Below are positions 7,867 through 15,994 of a DNA stretch of 64,000 nt, piece after piece. The number at the start of each line of letters is the position of its first letter. Positions within the stretch are counted from its first letter, which is position 1. The notes below the pieces were generated by a model. That model made no database searches. It was not told the DNA's origin and worked only from the letters and a program-made list of their open reading frames with translations. Origin of the DNA: an uncultured bacterium (lineage in GTDB: Bacteria; Bacillota; Clostridia; Lachnospirales; Lachnospiraceae); the NCBI GenBank assembly GCA_947381965.1, contig CANCXX010000007.1, positions 1-64,000 on the forward strand. The letters run 5' to 3'. Position numbers and translations under genes: made by a program.

Positions 7867-10242
7867 GTGAAAGAGATAAAGATATCCGTAAGGAGCCTGG
7901 TGGAATTTGTTCTCCGCTCCGGGAATATTGACAACAGAAGAGGCGCGTTTGCTGAAAATGCTATGCAGGAAGGCGGAAGGATTCACCGTATGATACAGCG
8001 CAGAATGGGCGCTGATTATCATGCGGAAGTCTTTCTGCGCTATATTTACAAAACGCCGGATTACGAAATCCATATTGAAGGACGGGCGGATGGTATTATG
8101 TTGCCATCGGCTTACAGCCCAAAAGAGGCGGCGGTGGTAACAATAGATGAGATTAAAGGAACCTACAGAGATATCCATAAGATGAAAGGGGCAGTTCCGG
8201 TTCATGTGGCCCAGGCCCAGTGCTATGCCTATATTTATGGAAGCAGAAATGGATTAAAAAATATCAGGGTGCGGCTTACTTATTGCAACATGGACACAGA
8301 AGAAATCCGCTATTTTCACTTTGACTATGAAATGGCAGAGTTGGAGGAATGGTTTGAAGAGGTAATGGAGCAATACAGGAAGTGGGCGGACTTTCAATTT
8401 GAGTGGCAGGAACTTCGCACCCAGTCTGTCAAGGCGCTTTCCTTCCCTTTTACCTACCGGAAGGGGCAGAAGGAGCTGGCTTCTTATGTTTATCAGACAA
8501 TCTATCACAGAAGAAAATTATTTATTGAAGCGCCCACAGGCGTAGGAAAGACGATTTCTACTTTGTTTCCGGCTGTAAAGGCAATTGGGGAAGGGCTAGG
8601 GGAGAAAATATTTTATCTTACAGCCAAAACCATTACCCGGACGGTAGCGGAGGAGTCTATCCGGCTTTTAAGGGAGCAGGGACTCCGGCTTAAGTCTGTG
8701 ACATTAACTGCAAAGGATAAAATCTGTTTTATGGGGGAAACAGAGTGCAACCCGGACTACTGTCCTTATGCCAAAGGGCATTTCGACCGTATAAATGACG
8801 CTGTTTATGACTTATTGACTCAAACGGACAGTTTTACCCGTGAAGCAATTGAAGCCTGTGCAGGGGAACATAAGGTTTGTCCTTTTGAAATGGGACTGGA
8901 TATGAGTCTTTTTGCAGATGTGATTATTGGTGATTATAACTATCTTTTTGATCCCCATGTATATTTGAAACGCTTTTTTTCAGAAGGAGGAAAAGCAGAT
9001 TATTTATTTTTGATTGATGAAGCCCATAATCTGGTGGAGCGGGGACGGGAAATGTACAGTGCACTTCTTAGAAAAGAGGATTTCCTTGCCCTTAAAAAGA
9101 CAATGAAAGATTACGATATGAGAATTTATCGGCAGTTGGAGAGGTGTAACAGGGAATTGCTGGAGTTGAAGCGGGAATGTGAGGATTATGTATGTCTGGA
9201 GGATGAGGCGGCAGCTCCTTTCATAAAAGCCCTTATCCGTCTTTCCGCCCTGATAGAAACCTATCTGGAAGACCACGAAGACAGTGCTGTGAAAAAGGAA
9301 ATATTGGACTTTTACTATGAAGTGTCTCATTTTCTGCTTATTAATGATAAAATGGACAGAAACTATGTGATTTATACACAGATGGAAGCAGATGGAAGCT
9401 TTATTATAAAGCTGCTTTGCGTTAATCCTTCAAAGAATCTGCGGGAGTGTATGATGCGGGGGCGGAGCAGCATTTTGTTTTCTGCCACATTTCTCCCCAT
9501 ACAGTATTATAAGCGTCTGCTTGGGGCAAACCAGGAGGATTATGAAGTATATGCCCATTCGGTTTTTGATCCCCGGAAGAAGGGACTGTTTATTGCCAGT
9601 GATGTGACCAGCAGATACACCAGACGGTCGGAAGAAGAATATTACAACATTGCAGCATATCTTCACAATATTATCTGCCAGCGGGAAGGCAATTACATGG
9701 CTTTTTTTCCTTCCCATGCGTTTTTGCAGAATGTGTATGAGGCATTTAAGAACCGGTTTCCGGAGGGGGCAAAGGTTGAATGTCTGCTGCAGGAGGATTA
9801 TATGGATGAAGAAGGCAGAGAGGCATTTCTTGCCCGGTTTGACGAAAAGGCGGAAAAGTCACTATTGGGATTTTGTGTGCTGGGAGGAATTTTTGGGGAG
9901 GGAATTGACTTAAAGAATGACAAATTAATTGGCGCTGTAATTGTGGGAACCGGACTTCCGCAGGTATGCGGCGAGAGGGAAATTCTAAGGAAATATTTTG
10001 ATGAAAAAGGGGATAATGGTTTCGATTTTGCCTATAAATATCCAGGAATGAACAAAGTATTACAGGCCGCCGGGAGAGTGATCAGGACGGCGGAGGATAT
10101 CGGAATCGTGGTACTTCTGGATGAAAGGTTCCTTCATTCCTCCTATAAAAGTATGTTCCCAAGGGAATGGGAGGATTTTGAGATAGTTTCTTCTTCTCGG
10201 ATAGGTAAGAGAGTGGAGAGATTTTGGGATGAATGGCTTTAA
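7867..10242 (+). CDS. RecB-like nuclease / DinG-Rad3-type DNA helicase
   Basis: A 791-residue two-part protein. Residues about 1-170 have a PD-(D/E)XK (RecB-like) nuclease pattern: GRADGIM, then TIDEIKGTY (D...E-x-K), then QAQCYAYIYG. Residues about 205-791 are an XPD/DinG-type superfamily 2 helicase: Walker A APTGVGKT, Cys residues around CFMGETECNPDYCPYA and KVCPF that fit an Fe-S cluster domain, the DEAH box LIDEAHNL, and motif VI QAAGRVIRT. Expected to unwind and cut DNA during repair. GTG 7867 is chosen because AGAGGAA lies 6 bp upstream; an in-frame GTG at 7831 has no ribosome site. Confidence 0.85.
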   Translation: MKEIKISVRSLVEFVLRSGNIDNRRGAFAENAMQEGGRIHRMIQRRMGADYHAEVFLRYIYKTPDYEIHIEGRADGIMLPSAYSPKEAAVVTIDEIKGTYRDIHKMKGAVPVHVAQAQCYAYIYGSRNGLKNIRVRLTYCNMDTEEIRYFHFDYEMAELEEWFEEVMEQYRKWADFQFEWQELRTQSVKALSFPFTYRKGQKELASYVYQTIYHRRKLFIEAPTGVGKTISTLFPAVKAIGEGLGEKIFYLTAKTITRTVAEESIRLLREQGLRLKSVTLTAKDKICFMGETECNPDYCPYAKGHFDRINDAVYDLLTQTDSFTREAIEACAGEHKVCPFEMGLDMSLFADVIIGDYNYLFDPHVYLKRFFSEGGKADYLFLIDEAHNLVERGREMYSALLRKEDFLALKKTMKDYDMRIYRQLERCNRELLELKRECEDYVCLEDEAAAPFIKALIRLSALIETYLEDHEDSAVKKEILDFYYEVSHFLLINDKMDRNYVIYTQMEADGSFIIKLLCVNPSKNLRECMMRGRSSILFSATFLPIQYYKRLLGANQEDYEVYAHSVFDPRKKGLFIASDVTSRYTRRSEEEYYNIAAYLHNIICQREGNYMAFFPSHAFLQNVYEAFKNRFPEGAKVECLLQEDYMDEEGREAFLARFDEKAEKSLLGFCVLGGIFGEGIDLKNDKLIGAVIVGTGLPQVCGEREILRKYFDEKGDNGFDFAYKYPGMNKVLQAAGRVIRTAEDIGIVVLLDERFLHSSYKSMFPREWEDFEIVSSSRIGKRVERFWDEWL

Positions 10243-10710
10243 ATTGGAGATATCCCCATTTTACAGATAAATTTTTATTGTGGACAAATAAGTATGTGGA
10301 TAACTTTTACATGCTTATTTTTTTTATGAATTGTTAATAAATGGAATTATTGACTGAAAACTAAGGAAAATGTTGTAAAATGAAGGATTTCCGGGAAACT
10401 GACGCCGGATTTTGTTTGGAAAAATAATTGAAGAATTTAAAATGACATGTATGTCATTGTGGATAACTCTGTGGAAATTGGGGATTTCTCCGCTTTTTCC
10501 CCAATTTTTGCAAAATTGAAGGTGGTTGGTTTAAAGTTAAAATTTGCAGGAGGAATGTTTCAAAAATGAAAAAATACTAATATGGTCAATGAATACGCCC
10601 TTAATATTGACTGATTGGGTACTACGAAAAACAGATTTTTATGTATTTTGCAGGAAGCATATACAGGGGAATAGAAATATGGTAAACTGTTAAAGGCTGC
10701 CTGTGGATAA
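10243..10710. other. AT-rich intergenic region with DnaA-box-like 9-mers
   Basis: This 468-bp gap has no gene. It holds TGTGGATAA (complement TTATCCACA, the DnaA box consensus) at 10295-10303, 10458-10466 and 10702-10710, all in one orientation, and a one-mismatch copy TGTGGACAA at 10279-10287. An 18-bp palindrome lies at 10441-10458, arms AATGACAT and ATGTCATT. The same 9-mer also occurs a few times inside coding sequence in this window, so chance is not excluded. Confidence 0.5.
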
Positions 10711-10809
10711 TTGCCGGAACCGGAAGGCATTCAGGGGATTGGATGGCTGTTTTGCCGGGGCATGAGGTTTAACAGAGCGGCTATGAGAAAGTTAGGAGGC
10801 GAAAGAGAT

Positions 10810-12120
10810 ATGTGGGCTTATGAAAGTGTTTTTTATCAGATTTATCCCCTGGGATTTTGTGGGGCACCCTTTGAAAATGATGGGGTGCCGGTAAACAGAA
10901 TCAGAAAAGTTGAGGAGTGGATTCCCCATATGAAGAAACTGAATGTAAATGCGGTCTATTTCTCACCGGTATTTGAATCTGATACCCATGGATATAATAC
11001 AAGGGATTATAAGAAGATTGATACGCGGCTGGGTACCAATGAAGATTTTAAGGAGGTTTGCAGGAAACTTCATGAAAACGGAATCCGTGTGGTGCTGGAT
11101 GGTGTGTTTAATCATGTTGGAAGAGGATTTTACCAATTCCAGGATGTGATTAAGAACAGGGAACGTTCCCCGTTCCTTCATTGGTTCCGGATTAGTTTGG
11201 ATGGAAATTCCAATTATAACGATGGCCTTTGGTATGAGGGATGGGAAGGACATTATGATTTGGTGAAACTGAACCTGCAAAATGGGGAAGTGGTTGACCA
11301 TTTGCTGGACGCGGTGAAATATTGGGTGGATGAGTTTGATATTGACGGGCTGCGCCTTGATGTGGCTTATTGTCTGGATGAAAATTTCCTGCGCAGGCTT
11401 CGCAGCTTTACGGAAGGCCTGAAACCGGACTTTTATCTGCTTGGGGAAATGCTTCATGGAGATTATAACCGTCTGGTTAACGATAGTATGCTTCACTCAG
11501 CAACCAACTACGAATGCTATAAAGGGCTTTTTTCAAGTTTCAACAGCATGAATATGTTTGAAATTATCCATTCCCTGCTGCGGCAGTTTGGACCGGAGAA
11601 CTGGACTCTATATAAAGGAAAGCATATGTTGTCTTTTGTGGATAATCATGATGTTACCAGAGTGGCAAGTATTCTCAGTAATGAAAAACATCTGCCCCTT
11701 ATCTATGCGTTGTGCTTTGGAATGCCGGGGATTCCATGCGTTTATTATGGCAGTGAGTGGGGCACAAAGGGAGATAAGAAGGAAGGCGACGGGGCCCTTA
11801 GAGCCTGCTTTGAGGAGCCTGTGTTTAATGAACTTTCCGAATGGATCAGCAGGCTGGCAAAAGCAAAGAGGGAATCGGCAGCGTTAAATTACGGCGCATT
11901 CCGCTCAGTGGTACTTACCAACAAACAATGTATATTTGAAAGAAGGACAGAAGGTGAACGTGTGATGGTGGCAATCAACGCAGACAGTGAGCCTTATGTT
12001 GCCCATTTTGACGCAGGATGCGGTTTGGCAGAGGATTTAATCAGCGGAGAGACTCATGATTTTGGAGGAGGAAGCACGCTGCCTCCTTACAGTGCTTATT
12101 TCTGGAAGATGGAACGGTAA
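10810..12120 (+). CDS. GH13 alpha-amylase family glycoside hydrolase
   Basis: A 436-residue cytoplasmic enzyme (no signal peptide) of glycoside hydrolase family 13. Conserved regions: DGVFNHVG (97-104), GLRLDVA with nucleophile Asp184, LLGEMLH with acid/base Glu213, and FVDNHD (276-281) with the third acid. Starting at MWAYESVFYQIYPLGFCG, it resembles cyclomaltodextrinase/neopullulanase-like enzymes that split short alpha-glucans; exact specificity cannot be read. ATG 10810 follows AGGAGG (10794-10799) and fits the family start; a longer in-frame reading upstream lacks support. Confidence 0.85.
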   Translation: MWAYESVFYQIYPLGFCGAPFENDGVPVNRIRKVEEWIPHMKKLNVNAVYFSPVFESDTHGYNTRDYKKIDTRLGTNEDFKEVCRKLHENGIRVVLDGVFNHVGRGFYQFQDVIKNRERSPFLHWFRISLDGNSNYNDGLWYEGWEGHYDLVKLNLQNGEVVDHLLDAVKYWVDEFDIDGLRLDVAYCLDENFLRRLRSFTEGLKPDFYLLGEMLHGDYNRLVNDSMLHSATNYECYKGLFSSFNSMNMFEIIHSLLRQFGPENWTLYKGKHMLSFVDNHDVTRVASILSNEKHLPLIYALCFGMPGIPCVYYGSEWGTKGDKKEGDGALRACFEEPVFNELSEWISRLAKAKRESAALNYGAFRSVVLTNKQCIFERRTEGERVMVAINADSEPYVAHFDAGCGLAEDLISGETHDFGGGSTLPPYSAYFWKMER

Positions 12121-12198
12121 CTTTATGGTCTTAAATCCGAACAAAAGACAGGGAACAATAGTGCGTAATTGAAAAGTATATAAAGGAATAATCGGCAC

Positions 12199-12240
12199 AG
12201 GCCGCCACTCGTTTCATTAAATGAATGGCGGCCTAAATTT
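12199..12240 (+). terminator. Terminator after the GH13 gene
   Basis: AGGCCGCCA (12199-12207) pairs with TGGCGGCCT (12226-12234), with an inner TTCAT/ATGAA pairing, followed by AAATTTTTG. Confidence 0.8.
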
Positions 12241-12241
12241 T

Positions 12242-12299
12242 TGTAAAGTATACTTGACAAATAATGTAAAGTATACTATACTAAAAATGTAAAGCATGC
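12242..12299 (+). promoter_or_regulatory. Consensus promoter embedded in three 23-bp-spaced operators
   Basis: TTGACA (12254-12259), 17 bp, TATACT (12277-12282) forms a near-perfect sigma-A promoter. TGTAAAGTATAC occurs at 12242-12253 and 12265-12276, and a variant TGTAAAGCATGC at 12288-12299, exactly 23 bp apart. The repeats overlap -35, spacer and start region, suggesting repression by the XRE protein encoded just downstream (inference). Confidence 0.75.
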
Positions 12300-12386
12300 T
12301 ATACAATTAAATTATAATATTTTTAATTCCGCAAGCAACAGGGCAGGTAGCTGCTTGCAGCAGGGATTTTGGTTTAGAGGAAAGGA

Positions 12387-12605
12387 ATGGAAGTGATGCA
12401 GACGAAAATCGCACAGTACAGGAAAGAAAAAAAAGTCACGCAGGAAGAACTGGCTGATGCGGTAAATGTTACCAGACAGACAATTATTTCTCTGGAAAAC
12501 GGGAAATATAAAGCGTCTCTGGTGCTGGCGCATAAGATTGCACAGTTTTTTAACGTAACCATTGAAGAAATGTTTATTTTTGACAGGGAGGAAGAGAATT
12601 TATGA
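12387..12605 (+). CDS. XRE-family HTH transcriptional regulator
   Basis: A 72-residue single-domain Cro/C1-type helix-turn-helix protein: IAQYRKEKKVTQEELADAVNVTRQTIISLENGKYKASLVLAHKIAQFF..., with the recognition helix in VTRQTIISLENG. Such short regulators commonly pair with a small membrane protein, as here. It overlaps the next gene by 4 bp (ATGA), so the two are translationally coupled. The promoter upstream carries repeats that are likely autoregulatory. ATG 12387 or 12396 could start it. Confidence 0.9.
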   Translation: MEVMQTKIAQYRKEKKVTQEELADAVNVTRQTIISLENGKYKASLVLAHKIAQFFNVTIEEMFIFDREEENL

Positions 12606-13087
12606 AATTTATAGGACTATTATGTGGAACAAGGGCGGCAAATAATGAAGAATACAGAAAAGTGCTGAAGAGAAGAAACATATGGATGGCAGCCGTTGCG
12701 CTGCTGGGAGTAATGATTGCAGTAGCAGCTTTTATAGCAGCTAAAAATGAAAGCGTACAATTGCCGGAATATATCCTGGGTGTTTACTGTGGCTTTGGCA
12801 CTGGACTTTGCCTGGGTTGTATCATTTTGATTGTGAAAAATCTGTTGATGATGGGCAATGAAGAAAAATTAAAACAGGGGCGTCTGGAAAACTCTGACGA
12901 AAGGGTTGCAGAGATAAGAAACAGAGCCTGTGGAGTAGCAATCGGCGTTACACTGCTTTTATGTATGGCCGCAGGACTTATTTTGGGGATATACGAACAG
13001 GTGCTTATAAAGGCTGTACTTTTTTTGCTGGATGTTTTTATTTTTTCATATCTTATAGCATGCGCTTATTACAAGAATAAAATTTAA
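12602..13087 (+). CDS. Four-helix membrane protein, XRE-coupled
   Basis: A 161-residue integral membrane protein with four predicted hydrophobic helices (about residues 28-48, 58-80, 108-128, 134-155) and a cytoplasmic loop MMGNEEKLKQGRLENSDERVAEIRNRA. This loop and topology resemble the DUF2178/DUF3796-like proteins found next to short XRE regulators. Function is unknown; a regulator-linked membrane sensor or immunity-like protein is possible. Its start overlaps the regulator's stop codon. Confidence 0.7.
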   Translation: MKFIGLLCGTRAANNEEYRKVLKRRNIWMAAVALLGVMIAVAAFIAAKNESVQLPEYILGVYCGFGTGLCLGCIILIVKNLLMMGNEEKLKQGRLENSDERVAEIRNRACGVAIGVTLLLCMAAGLILGIYEQVLIKAVLFLLDVFIFSYLIACAYYKNKI

Positions 13088-13158
13088 TTAGGAAACCAGT
13101 AAATTTTATGTTACCATGATAACTATCCAAATCTGATGATACAAAAGAGGAGAGTGGT

Positions 13159-13240
13159 TACTGTGAATAATAAATTTTTCACAGGCAACTTTGTGCTTAC
13201 ACCCAAATTCACGGGCTAAGCAAGAATGGAGGTTATCATG
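13159..13240 (+). repeat. 82-bp leader repeat, copy A
   Basis: Shares about three quarters of its bases with 48066-48148. It contains a stem-loop from CTGTGAA...TTTTTCACAG (13161-13184), then a second weaker stem-loop, and ends in ATGGAGG plus the start codon of the next gene. Both copies end exactly at a start codon. Confidence 0.7.
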
Positions 13241-14566
13241 GTATTTTCATTTTATGAGATTTGCTGGTTCTTTTTTATTTACTCTTTTATAGGATGGTGC
13301 GCAGAAGTGTGTGCAGCAGCCATTTATAAAAGAAAGTTTATTAACCGAGGGTTTGTCAGCAGCCCTTTTTGTCCAATTTATGGAACCGGAGCGGCTGCTT
13401 TTACCGTTTTTTTACCGGAACTAAGAGGAAATCTTTTTTTTCTGTTTCTGGGAGGCGTAATATTAGCTTCGTTTATAGAATTTGCAACAGGGGCGCTTCT
13501 GGAGAAAGTATTTCACAGAAAATGGTGGGATTATTCCGGTATCCGTTTTAATTTTGAGGGATATATCTGTCTGAAATATTCGGCGCTTTGGGGTGTATTT
13601 GCCATTTTACTGATTTATTTTGTTAATCCCTTTTTAGCTTCTGTGGTATCGCTTCTTCCACGGCTAATAGGAATTCCTCTGCTTTGGGTCCTTTCGGCGC
13701 TGCTTATTCTGGATGCTTTTGGAACAGCCCTTGCAATTAGAGGAATGCAGAAAAAATTGCAGCAGCTTTCCCAGCTGACAGAAGGAATGGAGCAATTATC
13801 CGGCATTCTTGAAAATGCCATTACCAGAAGAATTACAAGACGTATGGAGAGCGCTTTTCCGGCGCTGGATGCCCGAACTTTGGCAGAACATGTGGCGGTA
13901 AAGGAAAAATCAGGGGTTTTTGCCAGGGGATGCAGTTTTTATAAGCTTGTATGCTTGTTTTTGATTGGAGCTTTTTTGGGAGATATTACAGAAACAATTT
14001 TCTGCCTTGCCACTACAGGGCGGCTGATGAGCCGCAGCAGTGTGGTCTATGGGCCTTTCAGCATTGTCTGGGGGTTGGGATGCGCTCTTTTAACAGCTGT
14101 TTTGTACCGCATAAAGAATAAAAGCGATGCCTATATCTTTGCAGCGGGTACGCTGTTAGGAGGCGCCTATGAATACGTGTGCAGTGTTTTTACAGAGCTG
14201 GTTTTTGGCACGGTTTTCTGGGATTACAGCGGTTTCCAGTTTAATCTGGGAGGAAGGATTAACCTGCTTTACTGCTTTTTTTGGGGAATTGCCGCTGTGG
14301 TGTGGATGAAGCTTTTGTACCCCAAATTGTCAGGGTGGATTGAAAAGCTTCCGGTAAAGCTGGGAACAGTTTTATGCAATGGAATGATTGTATTTATGAT
14401 TTTTAACTGTCTGATTTCAGCCTTTGCACTGGCAAGGTATGAGCAGCGGCAGACCGGGATGGAACAGGAGGCGGAGCCGAAAGCAGGCTGGGTGGAATTT
14501 TTGGATACTCATTTTGACGATGAGAGAATGGAACGGATTTATCCCAATGCAAAGATTGTTGGGTAA
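13238..14566 (+). CDS. CmpB-type (putative ABC-transporter type IV) membrane protein, duplicated
   Basis: A 442-residue membrane protein made of two copies of the PF06541-type module: YEICWFFFIYSFIGWCAEV...NRGFVSSPFCPIYGTGA in the N-half and YKLVCLFLIGAFLGDITETI...SRSSVVYGPFSIVWGLGC in the C-half. Each has a cluster of hydrophobic helices and a WDYSG motif (near 106 and 328). The transport role in the family name is not proven. ATG 13238 is preferred over 13226 because GGAGG (13228-13232) sits 5 bp upstream. Confidence 0.8.
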   Translation: MVFSFYEICWFFFIYSFIGWCAEVCAAAIYKRKFINRGFVSSPFCPIYGTGAAAFTVFLPELRGNLFFLFLGGVILASFIEFATGALLEKVFHRKWWDYSGIRFNFEGYICLKYSALWGVFAILLIYFVNPFLASVVSLLPRLIGIPLLWVLSALLILDAFGTALAIRGMQKKLQQLSQLTEGMEQLSGILENAITRRITRRMESAFPALDARTLAEHVAVKEKSGVFARGCSFYKLVCLFLIGAFLGDITETIFCLATTGRLMSRSSVVYGPFSIVWGLGCALLTAVLYRIKNKSDAYIFAAGTLLGGAYEYVCSVFTELVFGTVFWDYSGFQFNLGGRINLLYCFFWGIAAVVWMKLLYPKLSGWIEKLPVKLGTVLCNGMIVFMIFNCLISAFALARYEQRQTGMEQEAEPKAGWVEFLDTHFDDERMERIYPNAKIVG

Positions 14567-14597
14567 GCAGTTAAAGAAAATCTTAAGAAAAAACATA

Positions 14598-14667
14598 TTG
14601 ACAAAATAATATTATATGGCATATAGTATGTTTAAAGAAAACAATACTATATGCCATATAATATTAT
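14598..14667 (+). promoter_or_regulatory. Promoter overlapped by 24-bp palindromic operator (PadR)
   Basis: Arms 14606-14629 and 14644-14667 are perfect 24-bp reverse complements separated by 14 bp. TTGACA lies at 14598-14603 and a -10 TATAGT at 14622-14627 (18-bp spacing), so one arm covers the -10. This is a likely binding site for the PadR regulator encoded at 14725. Confidence 0.75.
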
Positions 14668-14724
14668 AAACAGTCATAGTAAAGCCGTGAGGCAAATAGA
14701 ATAATATGCAAAGGAGAGGCAGAT

Positions 14725-15051
14725 ATGGTTTTTAATACAGGAGCGGCGCTTCTGGATGCCATTGTGCTGGCGGTAGTATCAAGGGAGCAGGAAGGTGCTT
14801 ATGGATACAAAATTACCCAGGATGTCAGACAGGTGATAGAGCTTTCGGAGTCAACGCTGTATCCGGTGCTGCGAAGGCTTTTGAAGGATGAATGTCTTGA
14901 AGTTTATGACAGAGAATGCGCAGGCAGAAACAGGAGGTATTACAAGGCCACAGAAAAGGGCAGGCTGCAGCTAAATCTTTATGAAAGCGAGTGGAGGAAA
15001 TACTCTGCGAAAATTAACAGTATTTTTGAGGGAGGAATGACAAATGAGTAG
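14725..15051 (+). CDS. PadR-family transcriptional regulator
   Basis: A 108-residue winged-helix protein with PadR hallmarks: LLDAIVLAVVSREQEGAYGYKITQDV at the N-terminus, SESTLYPVLRRLLKDECLEVYDREC as recognition helix and wing, and YYKATEKGRLQL. Small s-PadR proteins repress their own operon and respond to envelope stress or small ligands. It overlaps the next gene by 8 bp. The large palindrome upstream is the probable operator. Confidence 0.9.
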   Translation: MVFNTGAALLDAIVLAVVSREQEGAYGYKITQDVRQVIELSESTLYPVLRRLLKDECLEVYDRECAGRNRRYYKATEKGRLQLNLYESEWRKYSAKINSIFEGGMTNE

Positions 15052-15994
15052 ATGGGAGTTTATGAGGCAGCTGGAGGATTTGCTCTCGGATATACCGCCG
15101 GGCGAACGGGAGGAAGCGCTTCAATATTATAATGATTATTTTAACGATGCGGGCAGAGCGAATGAACAGGAGGTTATAAAGGCTCTTGGCACTCCGGAGC
15201 AGGTGGCGCAGATTGTAAAAGACGGTATCAGCGGTAACGGCGAGTCAGGCGAGTTTACTGAAAACGGTTTTACAAGCACAGCTCCTTCCGGGCAGAATGA
15301 GCTTATGAAAAGAACCGGAGCGGACAGCAGGACAAAAGAAAAAGACAATGAGGTACAAAAGGATGGAAATATCAGCCTGGAGGATAATGCTTTTAAAAAT
15401 GCAGGAAGCGGCAAGGATGCCGGCAAGTTAGACAGTAACGGCAATGCGGGGAATAATAACGGAAGCGGAAGGGGCGGCAGTTTTACAGGAAACAGTGGTA
15501 ATTTTACAGACACCGGCTGGGAAAAGGATAATGGCAGGTATGCCGGAAGCAGCAGTGGAAACTGGAATAGTGACAACAGCGGAGGCGGAACAAAAGCAAA
15601 GCAGAAAGATGAGATGCCGGTCTGGGCAATTGTGCTTATTGTGATTGGCTGTATTCTGTTTTCTCCGGCCATAATCGGTCTGCTGTGCGGAGGCTTAGGC
15701 CTTGTGGTGGGAATATTTGCCATAGTATTTGGCCTGGTATTTGGGCTTGGAATTACGACATTGGTGCTGTTTGTAGTTGCGGTTGCGCTTGTTGTGGCAG
15801 GCTTTGGCTGTATATGGGCACATCCGGTGGCTGGAATTGGTTTACTGGGCGGCGGACTTATCTGCATAGCGTTGGGCATTTTGTTTATGATATTAACCAC
15901 TCTTTTGACGGTTAAATGTATTCCCGGTATTTGTAAGGGAATTGCTTTTATATTTAAGAAACTTTTTGGCAGTAAGGGAGGTGCAAGGCAGTGA
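15044..15994 (+). CDS. DUF1700/HAAS-domain membrane protein
   Basis: A 316-residue protein. Residues 1-62 form the DUF1700 (HAAS) domain, SRWEFMRQLEDLLSDIPPGEREEALQYYNDYFNDAG. Residues about 65-185 are a Gly/Asn/Ser-rich disordered linker, and residues about 195-300 contain several membrane helices. DUF1700 proteins accompany PadR regulators and DUF4097 proteins in envelope-stress-type operons. It overlaps PadR upstream and the DUF4097 gene downstream (TGA/GTG). The long linker is AG-rich, and this produces a spurious long open frame on the opposite strand. Confidence 0.85.
   Translation: MSRWEFMRQLEDLLSDIPPGEREEALQYYNDYFNDAGRANEQEVIKALGTPEQVAQIVKDGISGNGESGEFTENGFTSTAPSGQNELMKRTGADSRTKEKDNEVQKDGNISLEDNAFKNAGSGKDAGKLDSNGNAGNNNGSGRGGSFTGNSGNFTDTGWEKDNGRYAGSSSGNWNSDNSGGGTKAKQKDEMPVWAIVLIVIGCILFSPAIIGLLCGGLGLVVGIFAIVFGLVFGLGITTLVLFVVAVALVVAGFGCIWAHPVAGIGLLGGGLICIALGILFMILTTLLTVKCIPGICKGIAFIFKKLFGSKGGARQ

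Noticed and set aside
15136..15900. 254-codon open frame on the minus strand opposite the DUF1700 gene
   Set aside because: Product is low-complexity Pro/Ser/Leu, mirrors the Gly/Asn/Ser linker of the real gene, and has no start context.
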